Assembly (NCBI RefSeq): GCF_002994745.2
Contig: NC_037094.1
Span: 1,636,001-1,700,000 of the forward strand
Length of the DNA stretch: 64,000 nucleotides
Source of the DNA: Rosa chinensis
Taxonomy: Eukaryota; Streptophyta; Magnoliopsida; Rosales; Rosaceae
Reading direction: 5' to 3'
Positions 34,037 through 44,234 of the stretch are shown in pieces. The position numbers and the translations under genes are program-made. The notes under the pieces are model-generated. The model saw nothing but the letters and a program-made list of their open reading frames with translations, searched no databases and had not been told where the DNA came from. Positions within the stretch are counted from its first letter, which is position 1. Every line of letters begins with the position of its first letter.

Positions 34037-36000
34037 TGATAAGATCATTTACTGTTCATTCCTGACTTTCCTTGCTTTTGGTCCATTATCTTATTAGCTT
34101 TAACTCTTGAGCTGGACACGTTTTGGTTCTAGTTGACAGTTGGTTCAGATTATAACATTTTTGTAAAGACTATATATGTTATTGTGGGAACCCTGTCCTG
34201 ATTATGAAATGAAAATGCAGTTTCTTTAGTTTTCCTTCGTTCTTTCTTGCTTTTGGTAAACTGACTCTACCAACTGGTATCAGAGCATGGCTCGGACCGT
34301 GCAAGCTCCTGCTCCCTCCTCCACCCCAGTCACCTCCGCTTTGGTTCCACCACCACCCCCTCCTCCAATTACCCACCTAGCTTCTTCCTCTTATCAACCA
34401 ACTGATGCAGCAGAACCTTTACAAAGGGCAGAATTTCACAACTCCTTAGCCATTCTTCAAGAGGAATTCCACCAGGCAATTGACGCAGTCAACAATAACC
34501 ATACATCCTTTCAAAATCACATCACTGCACGACTTGCAGCTTTGCAAAGCACTATGATGCAAGTTCTTACTGGACAACACCAACCCCTTAGCTCGGCATC
34601 TCCCTCCACCCCCACTTCAACTCCATCATTTTCACCACTTCCACCACCGCGTACACCGGCCCACATCCCACCTATAACATTTGGGTCCATCTCAACCCCA
34701 ATCACTTCTTACCAAGGTTTGAATTCTCCTACTCCTTTCCCAGCTCTCACATCACCAATACCTACACGTCCCGAGTCCTATCCACACACACATCAACCAT
34801 TGCCATCTGCACCACCGCAATATTCCACCATTTCATCAATTCCACAACCACAATTTACCACCACAAATAACGCTTACCACACCCAAGCTCACCACACACT
34901 TCAGTATGAACCCCAATTCTTCAGACCCCCAAAAGTCGACTTACCTCGATTTACGGGTGATGATGCTGCCGGTTGGATCACCATGGTCGAAAGGTATTTG
35001 CGCACCCAGCGCATACCACAATCAGAAAAGGTGGCCATTGCAGCTTCCCATTTTGGACCCGATGCTTGTTTTTGGATGAACTCGTTTGAACAACGACATC
35101 CATTGATTACTTGGGAGCAGTTTGTACCGGCTTTCTTGGCCCATTTCGGCGCAGGTGCGAATCATGATTTCAAGATTGCACTATCACACCTGCAGCAGAC
35201 GTCAACAGTGGAGCTCTTCATCACCGCCTTCACCAAACTGTCCTGCAGAGCCCCGGATTGGAACGATGATCATCTTCTTCCCATGTTTTTGGGCGGCCTG
35301 AAACCGGCAATCCGCAACGATGTCAAAACCTTCAATCCTCTCACTTTGACAGAGGCACAAAGGCTGGCACGATGCTGTGAGGCTAAGCTTTCCGAATTCC
35401 AGTCGACCTCCGACCTTCCCCCCAATCCTCCATACTCAACCACTTCCCCATTACCTTACCGTGCCAACCATACCTTGTCCTCACCTGCTACCACCCAACC
35501 ACCTAACCCACCACAAGTACAACTTACCAAAACCCCGACCCATCGCAATCCCAGAATCCTTTCCACATCAGAACAACGTGAGAGAAGAGCAAAAGGTTTA
35601 TGCTTTAATTGTGATGAGCAGTACACCCCCACCCACTCATGTAAACAACCATTCCTAGCCATACTGGAAGCACCTACTGCCACACCAAGTGACGAATCCT
35701 CTGACACTCTAGATTTTCCTGCATTTGGTGCCTGAGGTCAGGCCCTACTCAAGGGGGGAGGAGTTGATAAGATCATTTACTGTTCATTCCTGACTTTCCT
35801 TGCTTTTGGTCCATTATCTTATTAGCTTTAACTCTTGAGCTGGACACGTTTTGGTTCTAGTTGACAGTTGGTTCAGATTATAACATTTTTGTAAAGACTA
35901 TATATGTTATTGTGGGAACCCTGTCCTGATTATGAAATGAAAATGCAGTTTCTTTAGTTTTCCTTCGTTCTTTCTTGCTTTTGGTAAACTGACTCTACCA
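34037..36000 (+). mobile_element. Gag-only LTR retrotransposon (TR-GAG type)
   Basis: Two 236-bp LTRs, 34037-34272 and 35765-36000, start TGATAAGATC, end CTCTACCA and read as identical. The duplication CTTTT lies at 34032-34036 and 36001-36005. A primer-binding site TGGTATCAGAGC begins at 34275, and a polypurine tract (AAGGGGGGAGGAG) ends next to 35764. The single gene inside is a full-length gag; protease, reverse transcriptase and integrase are absent without any sign of decay. Identical LTRs imply a recent insertion, moved by enzymes supplied in trans. It lies 85 bp upstream of the PB1-domain start codon, inside its leader. Confidence 0.93.
34287..35735 (+). CDS. gag: Gag polyprotein of the TR-GAG element
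   Basis: 482 codons with no break. Residues about 1-200 are Pro/Ser/Thr-rich with a short helix near 48-95. A Retrotrans_gag (capsid) domain covers roughly 208-370, from FFRPPKVDLPRFTGDDAAGW through WEQFVPAFLAHFG to MFLGGLKPAIRNDV. A CCHC-type knuckle lies near 440-455, CFNCDEQYTPTHSC (C-x2-C-x7-H-x-C), as in plant Ty3 gags. It probably packages element RNA into particles. The stop at 35733-35735 precedes the polypurine tract by only about 15 bp, confirming that there was never room for pol. Confidence 0.88.
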   Translation: MARTVQAPAPSSTPVTSALVPPPPPPPITHLASSSYQPTDAAEPLQRAEFHNSLAILQEEFHQAIDAVNNNHTSFQNHITARLAALQSTMMQVLTGQHQPLSSASPSTPTSTPSFSPLPPPRTPAHIPPITFGSISTPITSYQGLNSPTPFPALTSPIPTRPESYPHTHQPLPSAPPQYSTISSIPQPQFTTTNNAYHTQAHHTLQYEPQFFRPPKVDLPRFTGDDAAGWITMVERYLRTQRIPQSEKVAIAASHFGPDACFWMNSFEQRHPLITWEQFVPAFLAHFGAGANHDFKIALSHLQQTSTVELFITAFTKLSCRAPDWNDDHLLPMFLGGLKPAIRNDVKTFNPLTLTEAQRLARCCEAKLSEFQSTSDLPPNPPYSTTSPLPYRANHTLSSPATTQPPNPPQVQLTKTPTHRNPRILSTSEQRERRAKGLCFNCDEQYTPTHSCKQPFLAILEAPTATPSDESSDTLDFPAFGA

Positions 36001-36085
36001 CTTTTCAATTCCAAGTCAAACACAAGTAAAAGGCAACACCTTTCCCTTGGACCCCTTTGTAATAACAAATCAAGAACCTCTTCCA

Positions 36086-38445
36086 ATGGATCCACCGCCT
36101 CTCCCACCACTTCCGGCCGCCACGCAACTCGGCTACCCCGATTCACTCGACTCCTCCCCCCGATCCCGCAATGCCGACTCTTCTTGGGAAGCCGAGCCTC
36201 TCCCTCAGGTCCCCGGCGCCAAGCTCCGCCTCATGTGCAGCTACGGCGGCCACATCCTCCCCCGCCCGCACGACAAGTCGCTCTGCTACGTCGGCGGCGA
36301 GACTCGCATTGTCGTCGCCGACCGCCACTCCTCCCTCTCCGACCTCTGCTCCCGCCTCTCCCGTACTCTCCTCAACGGCCGTCCTTTCTCTCTCAAGTAC
36401 CAGCTCCCGACGGAGGACCTCGACTCCCTCATCTCCGTCACCACCGACGAGGATCTGGACAACATGGTGGAGGAGTACGACCGCACCTCCTCCTCCGCCT
36501 CGCCGTTGAAGCCGTCGTCGCGGCTCCGTCTCTTTCTTTTCTTCGGCAAACCGGAGACGGCGGCGTCCATGGGGGCCTTGCTCGACGACGCCAAGTCCGA
36601 GTCGTGGTTCGTCGACGCGCTCAACGGCTCGGGTCTGATGCCGCGAAACCTCTCCGACTCGGCGGCCACCATGGACTGCTTGTTGACCGGCGGGAGTGAT
36701 TCTTGCAACGACTTGGAGGCGGCGGCGGCGAGTCAAGGCGACTTGTTTGGGGATCATGACAGTGGAAAACCTAGTGTGGCGGTTCAAGAAGTGCATTCGA
36801 TTTCGGAATCGGCCTTTGTGGAGAGCAATACGTCGTCCTCTGGGTCGTCTTCTTCGTCGCCTTGCTTGTCAAATTTGCCGCCAATTAGGGTTAGAATGGA
36901 CGGAAATGTGGCCGGAGTAGTGCAGGGTCAGAAGCCGGCGGGGATTGAGGAGCAGTTTGCTCAGATAAGCTTTGCTGCTGCACCAACAATGGTGGCTGCT
37001 GGTGGTTCTGGAGCTTTGAGTACTAATCCTATGGCTGTGAACTCAGGAGGAGGTGAAACTATGAACAGGATCAACTCGGAGGATGATATTTCTGGTCAGA
37101 ATGTGCCTGTGGGTTTTCGAAAGCCGCCTTTGCCAATGCCATTGCAGCCGCAGCATTTTAAGCAGGGAGGTGGAGGTGGAGGTTATAGCTTGCCTTCACC
37201 GGATTCGGTTGCAAGGTATCTTCTCTGTTTCTATTGCATTGTTAGTTTCTGTTTCAAAGTATATGTTAGTAGATTCACATAGATAAATGCTATGCCTCTG
37301 CTAAATTTGCAACTTTGGTTTACTGTGAAGACTAAGTAGGATTGATGATACTGATTTAAGTGTAACAGAGAGATTGTTAGGAGCCTAGTTTGTGGTTTTT
37401 GCTTTTGAATTATGGAAGTAATGGATAGGTACTGAAATGGTTTTGTGGTTTTTATCAAATGTGTAGTGATAGTAGCATTGCGTCTGCAAACTCGCTGTCG
37501 AAACCAATGTACTATCAAGAGCAAGTTCAAGTTGCAGCTAGAGATGGCAGAGCTCCTGTTAGCCCGAATACAACAAGTGATGCTTTGGATCAGGGTTCCC
37601 GAAACCAAGTTCAACAAGTTCAGGATTCAGGGTACAGTGTGCCTCCGCAATCAGATCAACAACAGCAAATTCAGCTTCAGCAACAACAGCAGCAACAGCA
37701 ACAACTGCTACAGCAGCAGCAGCAGCAACAACAACAACAGCTCCAACAGCAGCATCTCCAGCAGCAGCAACAGCAGCAGCAACAATTTGTCCATGCAAGC
37801 GCGCAATATATGAATATTCAGCACCCTGGTACCGGTCAAGTGCCAGTGTCACCGTACTACACAATGTATGCTCCACCATCGCAGCAGCAACAGCTTCATC
37901 ACCAAATTGATCATCAGCAGCAGTATCCAGTCTATTTGATGCCTGTTGCACAGTCGCAACAACCATACAAGATGGCTCTGCAGTCTACAATAGCTGATCC
38001 AACTGGTGTTGCCTCGACCCGCATTACTTCCCAAAACCCTGCTGCTTACAAGGACAGTATCCCACCCATTTATCCCTCAAAGACAGCTTCACCTGCTATG
38101 CCTGAAATGACTCAAAGTGTTTACCAGACCTCTGTGACACCAACTCCTCAATTAGTCCAAATCCCTTCCAACCAATATCAGCAGCAATTTGTTGGTTACT
38201 CTCAAATGCATCATCCTTCTCAGTCCATTGCTGTTCCTTCCTCTGCGACAGCACCCAACTATGCGTACGAATATGCCAATCCTTCACATGAACAAGTATA
38301 CTACACCCAGCATCAAGCAGCCCCATTGCCTTCTCAATATCAATCCATGACTCCAGCAGCCGCCGCCGCAGCAGTAGCAATGTCAGATGAATCAAAGCAG
38401 GTAGCCGCATACTCAGCAGCAGATCAAAGCCACACACAATCATAA
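36086..38445 (+). CDS. PB1-domain (octicosapeptide/Phox/Bem1p) protein with polyglutamine tract
   Basis: Two exons, 36086-37215 and 37467-38445 (GT-AG intron), give 702 aa. After a Pro-rich start, the PB1 domain spans about residues 44-140: KLRLMCSYGGHILPRPHDKS, GGETRIVV, and the acidic OPCA-like stretch SVTTDEDLDNMVEEYD. Plant PB1 proteins of this class (Arabidopsis At5g09620/At5g64430-like) pair through PB1 surfaces. The middle is Ser/Gly-rich. Exon 2 encodes a long Gln tract (about 37660-37790) and a Gln/Tyr/Pro-rich low-complexity tail, which favours condensate-type behaviour by inference. The start is the ATG at 36086 because no in-frame ATG lies upstream. A young LTR element interrupts the leader 85 bp upstream, so LTR promoter activity could now affect expression. 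Exon 1 is GC-rich, exon 2 is not. Confidence 0.88.
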
Positions 38446-39885
38446 CTTCTTAGGCAAGAAATCAAAACAAAAAAAGTGGCTGGTTAAAGTTGGATGTTCA
38501 TTTTACCTTGATTACATATGCACTCTTCTTGATGGTTATTATATATAGACTGTGCTAATTGCTCATATGCATAGGATTTTATAATAAAGAACAGATTTTC
38601 TTTTTCTGTCTTCCTATGGGTCATATATATTATAGGTGTTACCTTATGTTTACTGTGAATCTGTCAGTCATACTGAATAAAGATATATATAGCTGTGAGA
38701 AATGAGATTCAGTTGTGTCATGGGAAATGCTTAGTTTGGCAGAGAAGATGATCATTTTGGGGTTTCTGGTTTTTAATTAGAAGAAATAGAAGGTTTTTAA
38801 TTAGAAGAAATAGAAAGTAACAGCTGCTACAGCAGAGAACTGGATCAAGCACATGGTCTACAAGTCTCTAGCATGTATTGTCATGCCATGCATTTTAATA
38901 TAAGATTTATAAATGCATTCGAGCAAAACGTTTCTCGATCTTCTCGAGAAGGCATCGGGTGCTTGACTATGTTCAGATCAGAAAAAACTTGGATGTGATT
39001 TATAGGCATTGTGAGGAATCTATGAACGTGCATGTCAAAATGATTTACTTGTATATCTTACGATTCTCAACTGTTTCTTCTGGCATACAGAAAAACCAGA
39101 TGCAGATCAATTAGGAATGTAGTTCAACCCAGAAGAAGCAAGAAAGTTCACATTCTTCATCCCGGAAAACCTTCACCACCGGAAACAGAGAACAAGCTTG
39201 AGTACTTAAGAACAAGGATGTGAATGTCGGACCTTTGCGTGTGAATCCCAAATTGAAAAGAAAATATAACGTCGATGTGGTAGAACGTCTCCGGTGTATA
39301 TACCATGTTGTTGAGTTTGTTATATACTACGGCCGTGATGATATGCAATGTTAGCACTCAATAATTTGGATGTTTTGTGAATGGTACGTGACGATGTGAT
39401 GATGTTAAAACTGAAAAGGGTGTGTTCCGTCAGCACCTTTTTGTTTTTATTTTTGGTGTTATATATTGTACAACAAAGATCGAACCTTCATGTATTTCAG
39501 ATATCCTAAACAATTTCACTATCACCTGCCTAATCTTCACTTTTAACGTTAGAGGCCTGGGCATCTATGTTCTGTGACTCTCTTCCAGAGTCGTACAACA
39601 GCACACTAGTATTCCACGAAAACGACCACTCGAAAGATCTATAAACAGAAGGAAAAATCCATATGAGATATCAACCAAAAACGAAAAAGGTACATAGTGG
39701 AGTATCCAAATCAGCAAGCTCCCATAGTCCCCACCATGATCAGTAGAGCTCAAGCTCTCAAGCTCATAGTGCCCAACTCCCATCTTCGTTAAACCCCCCC
39801 CCACTCTCAAAATATCAGTCTCAACTCCCAACCCACTTTGAATACAACAAATGCGCCCCCAACACCTCCAAAAATCTCACCTTTA
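38446..39885. other. Intergenic between the PB1 gene and MurG
   Basis: 3' UTR of the PB1 gene followed by AT-rich spacer. A 24-bp direct repeat containing TTTTTAATTAGAAGAAATAG occurs twice at about 38770-38816. No gene seen. The last 100 bp are the MurG leader (C-rich CCCCCCCCC near 39796). Confidence 0.6.
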
Positions 39886-42224
39886 ATGGCCGCCGCCGCC
39901 GTCACCGCCGGCTTCGGTCACCTCTCTTTCGTCCCCAAGTTCCCATCAACCCAAGTCAGGACCTTTGACTTCAAGATCACCTCCTGTCTCTCTCTAAGGC
40001 AGTCAAATGACCCAACTCTCGCCTCCCAAAACGACGCCGTCCCGTTCGGCAGCCTCCGTGTAGTCTTCGCCACCGGTGGCACCGGCGGCCACATATACCC
40101 GGCCGTCGCCATAGCCGACGAGCTCAAAAGCACAGACCCCAACGCCCAGATTTTGTTTCTTGGCATACCCAAAAGCATGGAAAGCAAGGCCGTCCCCAAC
40201 GCCGGCTACGACTTCGCCGCCGTCCCCTCCGCCAAGTTGCACCGCCCGATTTTGTCACCCAGAAACGTGTTTCTTCCCTATTACTTGATCAAGTCAATAG
40301 TATGGAGCTACTTTAAATTGAGGGAGTTTGATCCTAATGTTGTGATCGGAACCGGCGGGTATGTGTCTTTTCCGGTAGGCATTGCGGCGGTGCTGAGAGG
40401 AGTGAAGCTTGTGATTCAAGAACAGAATGCTGTTCCCGGAATAGCCAATTGGGTGCTTTCTTTTTTAGCTGATGTTGTGTTTGTGGCTTTTAATTCTACT
40501 ATTGATTGTTTCCCAAGTGGGAATGGCAAGTGTGTGGTGTGTGGGAATCCGGTGAGGTCGTCCTTAAGGCAGAATGTGTCTAAGGCGGTGGCCAGGGGGC
40601 GGTTTTTTCCTAAGTCTGGTGAGATGGGAGAGGAGGAGGTGGAGAAGGTGAAGGTGCTTTTGGTGCTTGGAGGGTCTTTAGGTGCTAATGCCGTGAACAT
40701 TGCTATGCTGAATTTGTATTATCAGATGCTGTTGGAGAAGGAGGACTTGTTCATCATTTGGCAGACTGGAGTGGAGACCTATAATGAGATGGAGAGCCTT
40801 GTTAAGAACCATCCGCGGCTCCTTTTGAAGCCGTAAGTGCTCTGTGGTTCTGTTTTTAAGTAACTAGAATGCGAGACGATTCATAAGGATTTAAGATTGT
40901 GTCACTCAACAAATGGGATAGTTTTAACATACAATGTGTTCATTGAGAAAGCTATAACTTGTTGATGCAAACTAATGTGTTAGATCATCAGGAATATAAG
41001 TTTGGAAAGGAAGATCATATTCCTGAATCCTGCCAATGACTTTCTCATCCTTTTAGGGTGTTCAATATCAGTAATGATTAGCATGTTGAGTATTTTGTTG
41101 TTATTTAGAGATAATTTATAACTCAGAGATAGTACACTTACTTTACCTTCCACCTTTGTCAAGATGTATGCGGCCATATTATATTCAAAGCTAATGTGAC
41201 TCTGTATATTGAAGGTTCATGCATAAAATGGATCTGGCATATGCAGCTGCAGACCTAATAGTTTCGCGAGCTGGTGCAATGACTTGTGATGAGATCTTGG
41301 CAACTGGGAAGCCTTCCATTCTGGTAATTTCAGTTTTCACGTTCTGTTGTAGAATTAAAGCATGTCATGATATGATAATAAATAAGACCTAATTTCTTGC
41401 TTCTGTTTTCATGTTGTATGAGACTATCTTCCATGTGAATCTAACATGCCCACTATCAACAATGTTTTGATTATGTTCTTAATATCAATACTTTTGTCCC
41501 TTTTTTGCTCAAGGGGAGAACTCATAATTAGTTTCTCAATTTGTAGATACCATCACCAGATGTTGCTGAAGGATATCAATTCAAAAATGCTTCTTTGATG
41601 GCAGACTTGGCAGGTGCAAGGGTTATAACTGAAGATGAACTTGATTCGACAACCCTTGGAAATGCAATTGAAGAGATATTAGGTACATCTATTCTATTAC
41701 AGTTTTGCCTGATAAGAAATTGCTTGCTTAAGGTTTTAACAATTCTTACTGTATAATTTGTCTCATAATCTGGAGGTATCATAGGTCCTTATTGATACTT
41801 TGACATTTTTCATATACTGCTTAGCATGTTGTGCATGCAGTTACGCACATAAATGCATAATATTTGATTATTTGTATAATTACTTTCTAAGTTTGCTTCT
41901 TAGAATATTGAAGATAATTTAATTTGAATAGAAACAGATAAATGCTGGGTACTTCAGTAGTTGGGTTGTGTATGTGCTGTTTTTTTTGTTAATGATGAGT
42001 AATGCCATTTTATTGTAGGAACTGGACAGTATATTGAATCCAAATTGACTCTAGAAGTTAGATGTCCTTTAATTATGATCGTTTGCTTCCTTTTTATAGG
42101 GGATGAAAGTAAAATGGCAGATATGTCCGAGAAGGCTCTGAAAGCTGCGAACTCCAATGCCTCTGTAGCGATTGCACAGCATGTCCTTTCTCTAGTCAGC
42201 TTATCAAGAGCAAAGAAGAAGTAG
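39886..42224 (+). CDS. murG: MurG-type UDP-GlcNAc transferase, probably chloroplast
   Basis: Four exons: 39886-40832, 41215-41323, 41547-41682 and 42100-42224, giving 438 aa in frame. MurG adds GlcNAc to undecaprenyl-pyrophosphoryl-MurNAc-pentapeptide (lipid I to lipid II) in peptidoglycan synthesis. Family motifs are clear: the Gly-rich N-domain loop [18 protein letters not shown] (residues about 61-78), [37 protein letters not shown], and the donor-binding [20 protein letters not shown]. About 58 N-terminal residues rich in Ser/Thr/Arg precede the enzyme and read as a transit peptide. In plants MurG descends from the plastid endosymbiont. The start is the first ATG in frame; an ATG at 39851 is out of frame. 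Confidence 0.93.
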
Positions 42225-43236
42225 ACTTAAAAGTCGGCTTATCTTCTATGTTTGTGATAGATCCAGCTTCCACGCTCCATTGCAGTCCACCAAAGTTAAT
42301 TTGTTATATGCAGAAGCTCAAAGGTTTCATAGAAGTTGAGTTCAGGAAAATGTCATGAATGTAGGTAGCTAGGTTTCTAGAGTTCTTTTCACTCCAATCA
42401 TTGTTATTCAAGAAGGATCATAAAGAATCTTTCCTTTCATCCTTCTGGCAAAGGGTTGATGAGAGGCTTGGTAGCTAGGAAAGTTGAGTCAGGATCTTTA
42501 AACATTACATAACTTCTTTGCCAAGCTGTTCCTAACATGGTTAGGTACTGCATTCTGTTGTATGAAGTCACCAATTTTCACTTTTTTATCAAAGGAATCT
42601 TATGCTAATGATCATTTGCGTTCAATTACTACTTGTGTAGTATGGCTTCTATATGGGGTGTTTTATAGCTCCAGAATCCGGAGTCGTTAGATTAGCTCAT
42701 TGAATTGGTTACACTGATTTGCGATCTAACGTTTCTCGATTATGAACTTTGAAGTTTTAATAGTTTGAAGTACCCTGAAACTTTCACCCTATGTGCACGT
42801 ATTATTATATTAGTACATGATCTTGGCAGACGTTTTCTTTCACTTTCTTCGATCATTGTACAAAACCTTGGCAAAAGTAATTCATAAACATGCGTATTTG
42901 CTTCAATTGCTTTGCGTAATGAGCCATCTTTGGTTGGTGGATGGTCCATTTAATTCCCAAAACCACAGCCACATATGAATCCCAATTTTAATCCTTAATA
43001 ATAGAAACATTAGGGTGGTTGCTAATTAGGTCACTTATTAACAAACTCGTAGGCCAGGCGAATGAATGTTCATTATTTCCATGTTAAGATTTTCCCTTTG
43101 ATTTGTCATGTTTAAATTGTGGAATCTAAAAAACCTAAACTAATTATTATTGCATATTGTAGGCTTGTAGACTTTTGGGGTGTTACTATGTTGAGAGTAC
43201 AGGCACGGATGTAGGGGTGTTACTATGTAGAGAGTA
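42225..43236. other. 3' flank of MurG, no gene seen
   Basis: MurG 3' UTR followed by AT-rich spacer. At 43190-43236 lies a partial extra copy of the MITE end that follows (TACAGGCACGGATGTAGGGG appears twice with a period of about 41 bp). Confidence 0.6.
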
Positions 43237-43733
43237 CAGGCACGGATGTAGGGGTGGGCTGAGGTGTGTTGCAGCACACCCCAACATTTTGGGGGGGGGA
43301 AAATATAATAATTTATATGTATGATTAAGATATGTTGTAGTCTGCAAATAACAAGTAGACAACTAAACAAAGAAAACTTTTCTCCTCTTTCTCTCCTCTT
43401 TTTCAGTTTTCTGTCTCCTCCTCTCTCTACCCGGTTTTGCATTTCTCATACTCAACTCTCACTTCTCTAATTCTCTTTGCACATCATTATTATAGGGGTC
43501 GGTCTCTCTTCTTTCCTGCACTCATTCTCATTCTCTCAACCTTGCGAGGGTATTACACTTTAACTTCTCTTCTATAATGAAATTTTTGACGAAATTAGAA
43601 TGTAATTTATGTTAGAATTTGAGTAATTCATGTTAGAATTTGAGTATTTATCGATTTCTTGATGTAAGTAATTAAATCTATTGATCCCTAAAAATTTAGC
43701 CCACCTCAAATTTAATTTCTGGTTCCGTGCCTG
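43237..43733. mobile_element. hAT-type MITE, 497 bp
   Basis: Ends CAGGCACGGA and TCCGTGCCTG are perfect 10-bp inverted repeats, with further inverted similarity (GGGCTGAGGTG against GGTGGGCTAAA). The flanking 8-bp duplication AGAGAGTA is perfect (43229-43236 and 43734-43741). No open frame of note. Confidence 0.85.
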
Positions 43734-43741
43734 AGAGAGTA

Positions 43742-44133
43742 ACTTGTACTAGTGTGAGCTTATAGACTTTTGAGGCGTTATATCTCTGAAGAGTAGTCTC
43801 ATACCTATATAGGCCTAGTTCCTACTTACTTCGGTGTTTGTACTATTCCGACTTTGATTGGTTTCACTAATACAATGATTTGTTCTACCCGTAAAAACAA
43901 AAAATTATTGCATGAACCGTTGGCTAATTCTCTAAAATTTAATTTGTTATTGACATAATTAATCTTCTAGTTATGAAAATTCTATCATGATTAATAGTAT
44001 CAAATATTTCGAGTTTTCAACCGTTAAATTTCAATTAATAAAAATATTAATGGTTGAAAAAAAAAATGTTAGTAGTTTTTAATTTATGTGAACATGAGAT
44101 TCCCATGCATTTGCCTCCAAAAATGCAGCAGCT
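43742..44133. other. Upstream region of the alpha/beta hydrolase gene
   Basis: AT-rich sequence; nothing else identified. Confidence 0.5.
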
Positions 44134-44141
44134 TATAAATA
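44134..44141 (+). promoter_or_regulatory. TATA box of the alpha/beta hydrolase gene
   Basis: TATAAATA about 100 bp before the start codon, at a fitting distance for the core promoter of the gene at 44235. Confidence 0.6.
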
Positions 44142-44234
44142 CATTTTCGCTCCCGCTAAATTAGCTCACCTCAAATATTCTCCTGCTAAATTAAGCTCAC
44201 CACACCAAATTAAAATTCAAAACAAACCAAAACG

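Noticed and set aside
36047..36085. Upstream extension of the PB1 protein
   Set aside because: The frame opens with TTG, not ATG; the first ATG in frame is at 36086. The same reasoning places the MurG start at 39886 rather than 39838.
36143..36796. 217-codon antisense frame over the PB1 exon, and other long frames at 36171-36708
   Set aside because: All overlap the clearly conserved PB1 coding exon and arise from its high GC3; no domain is present.
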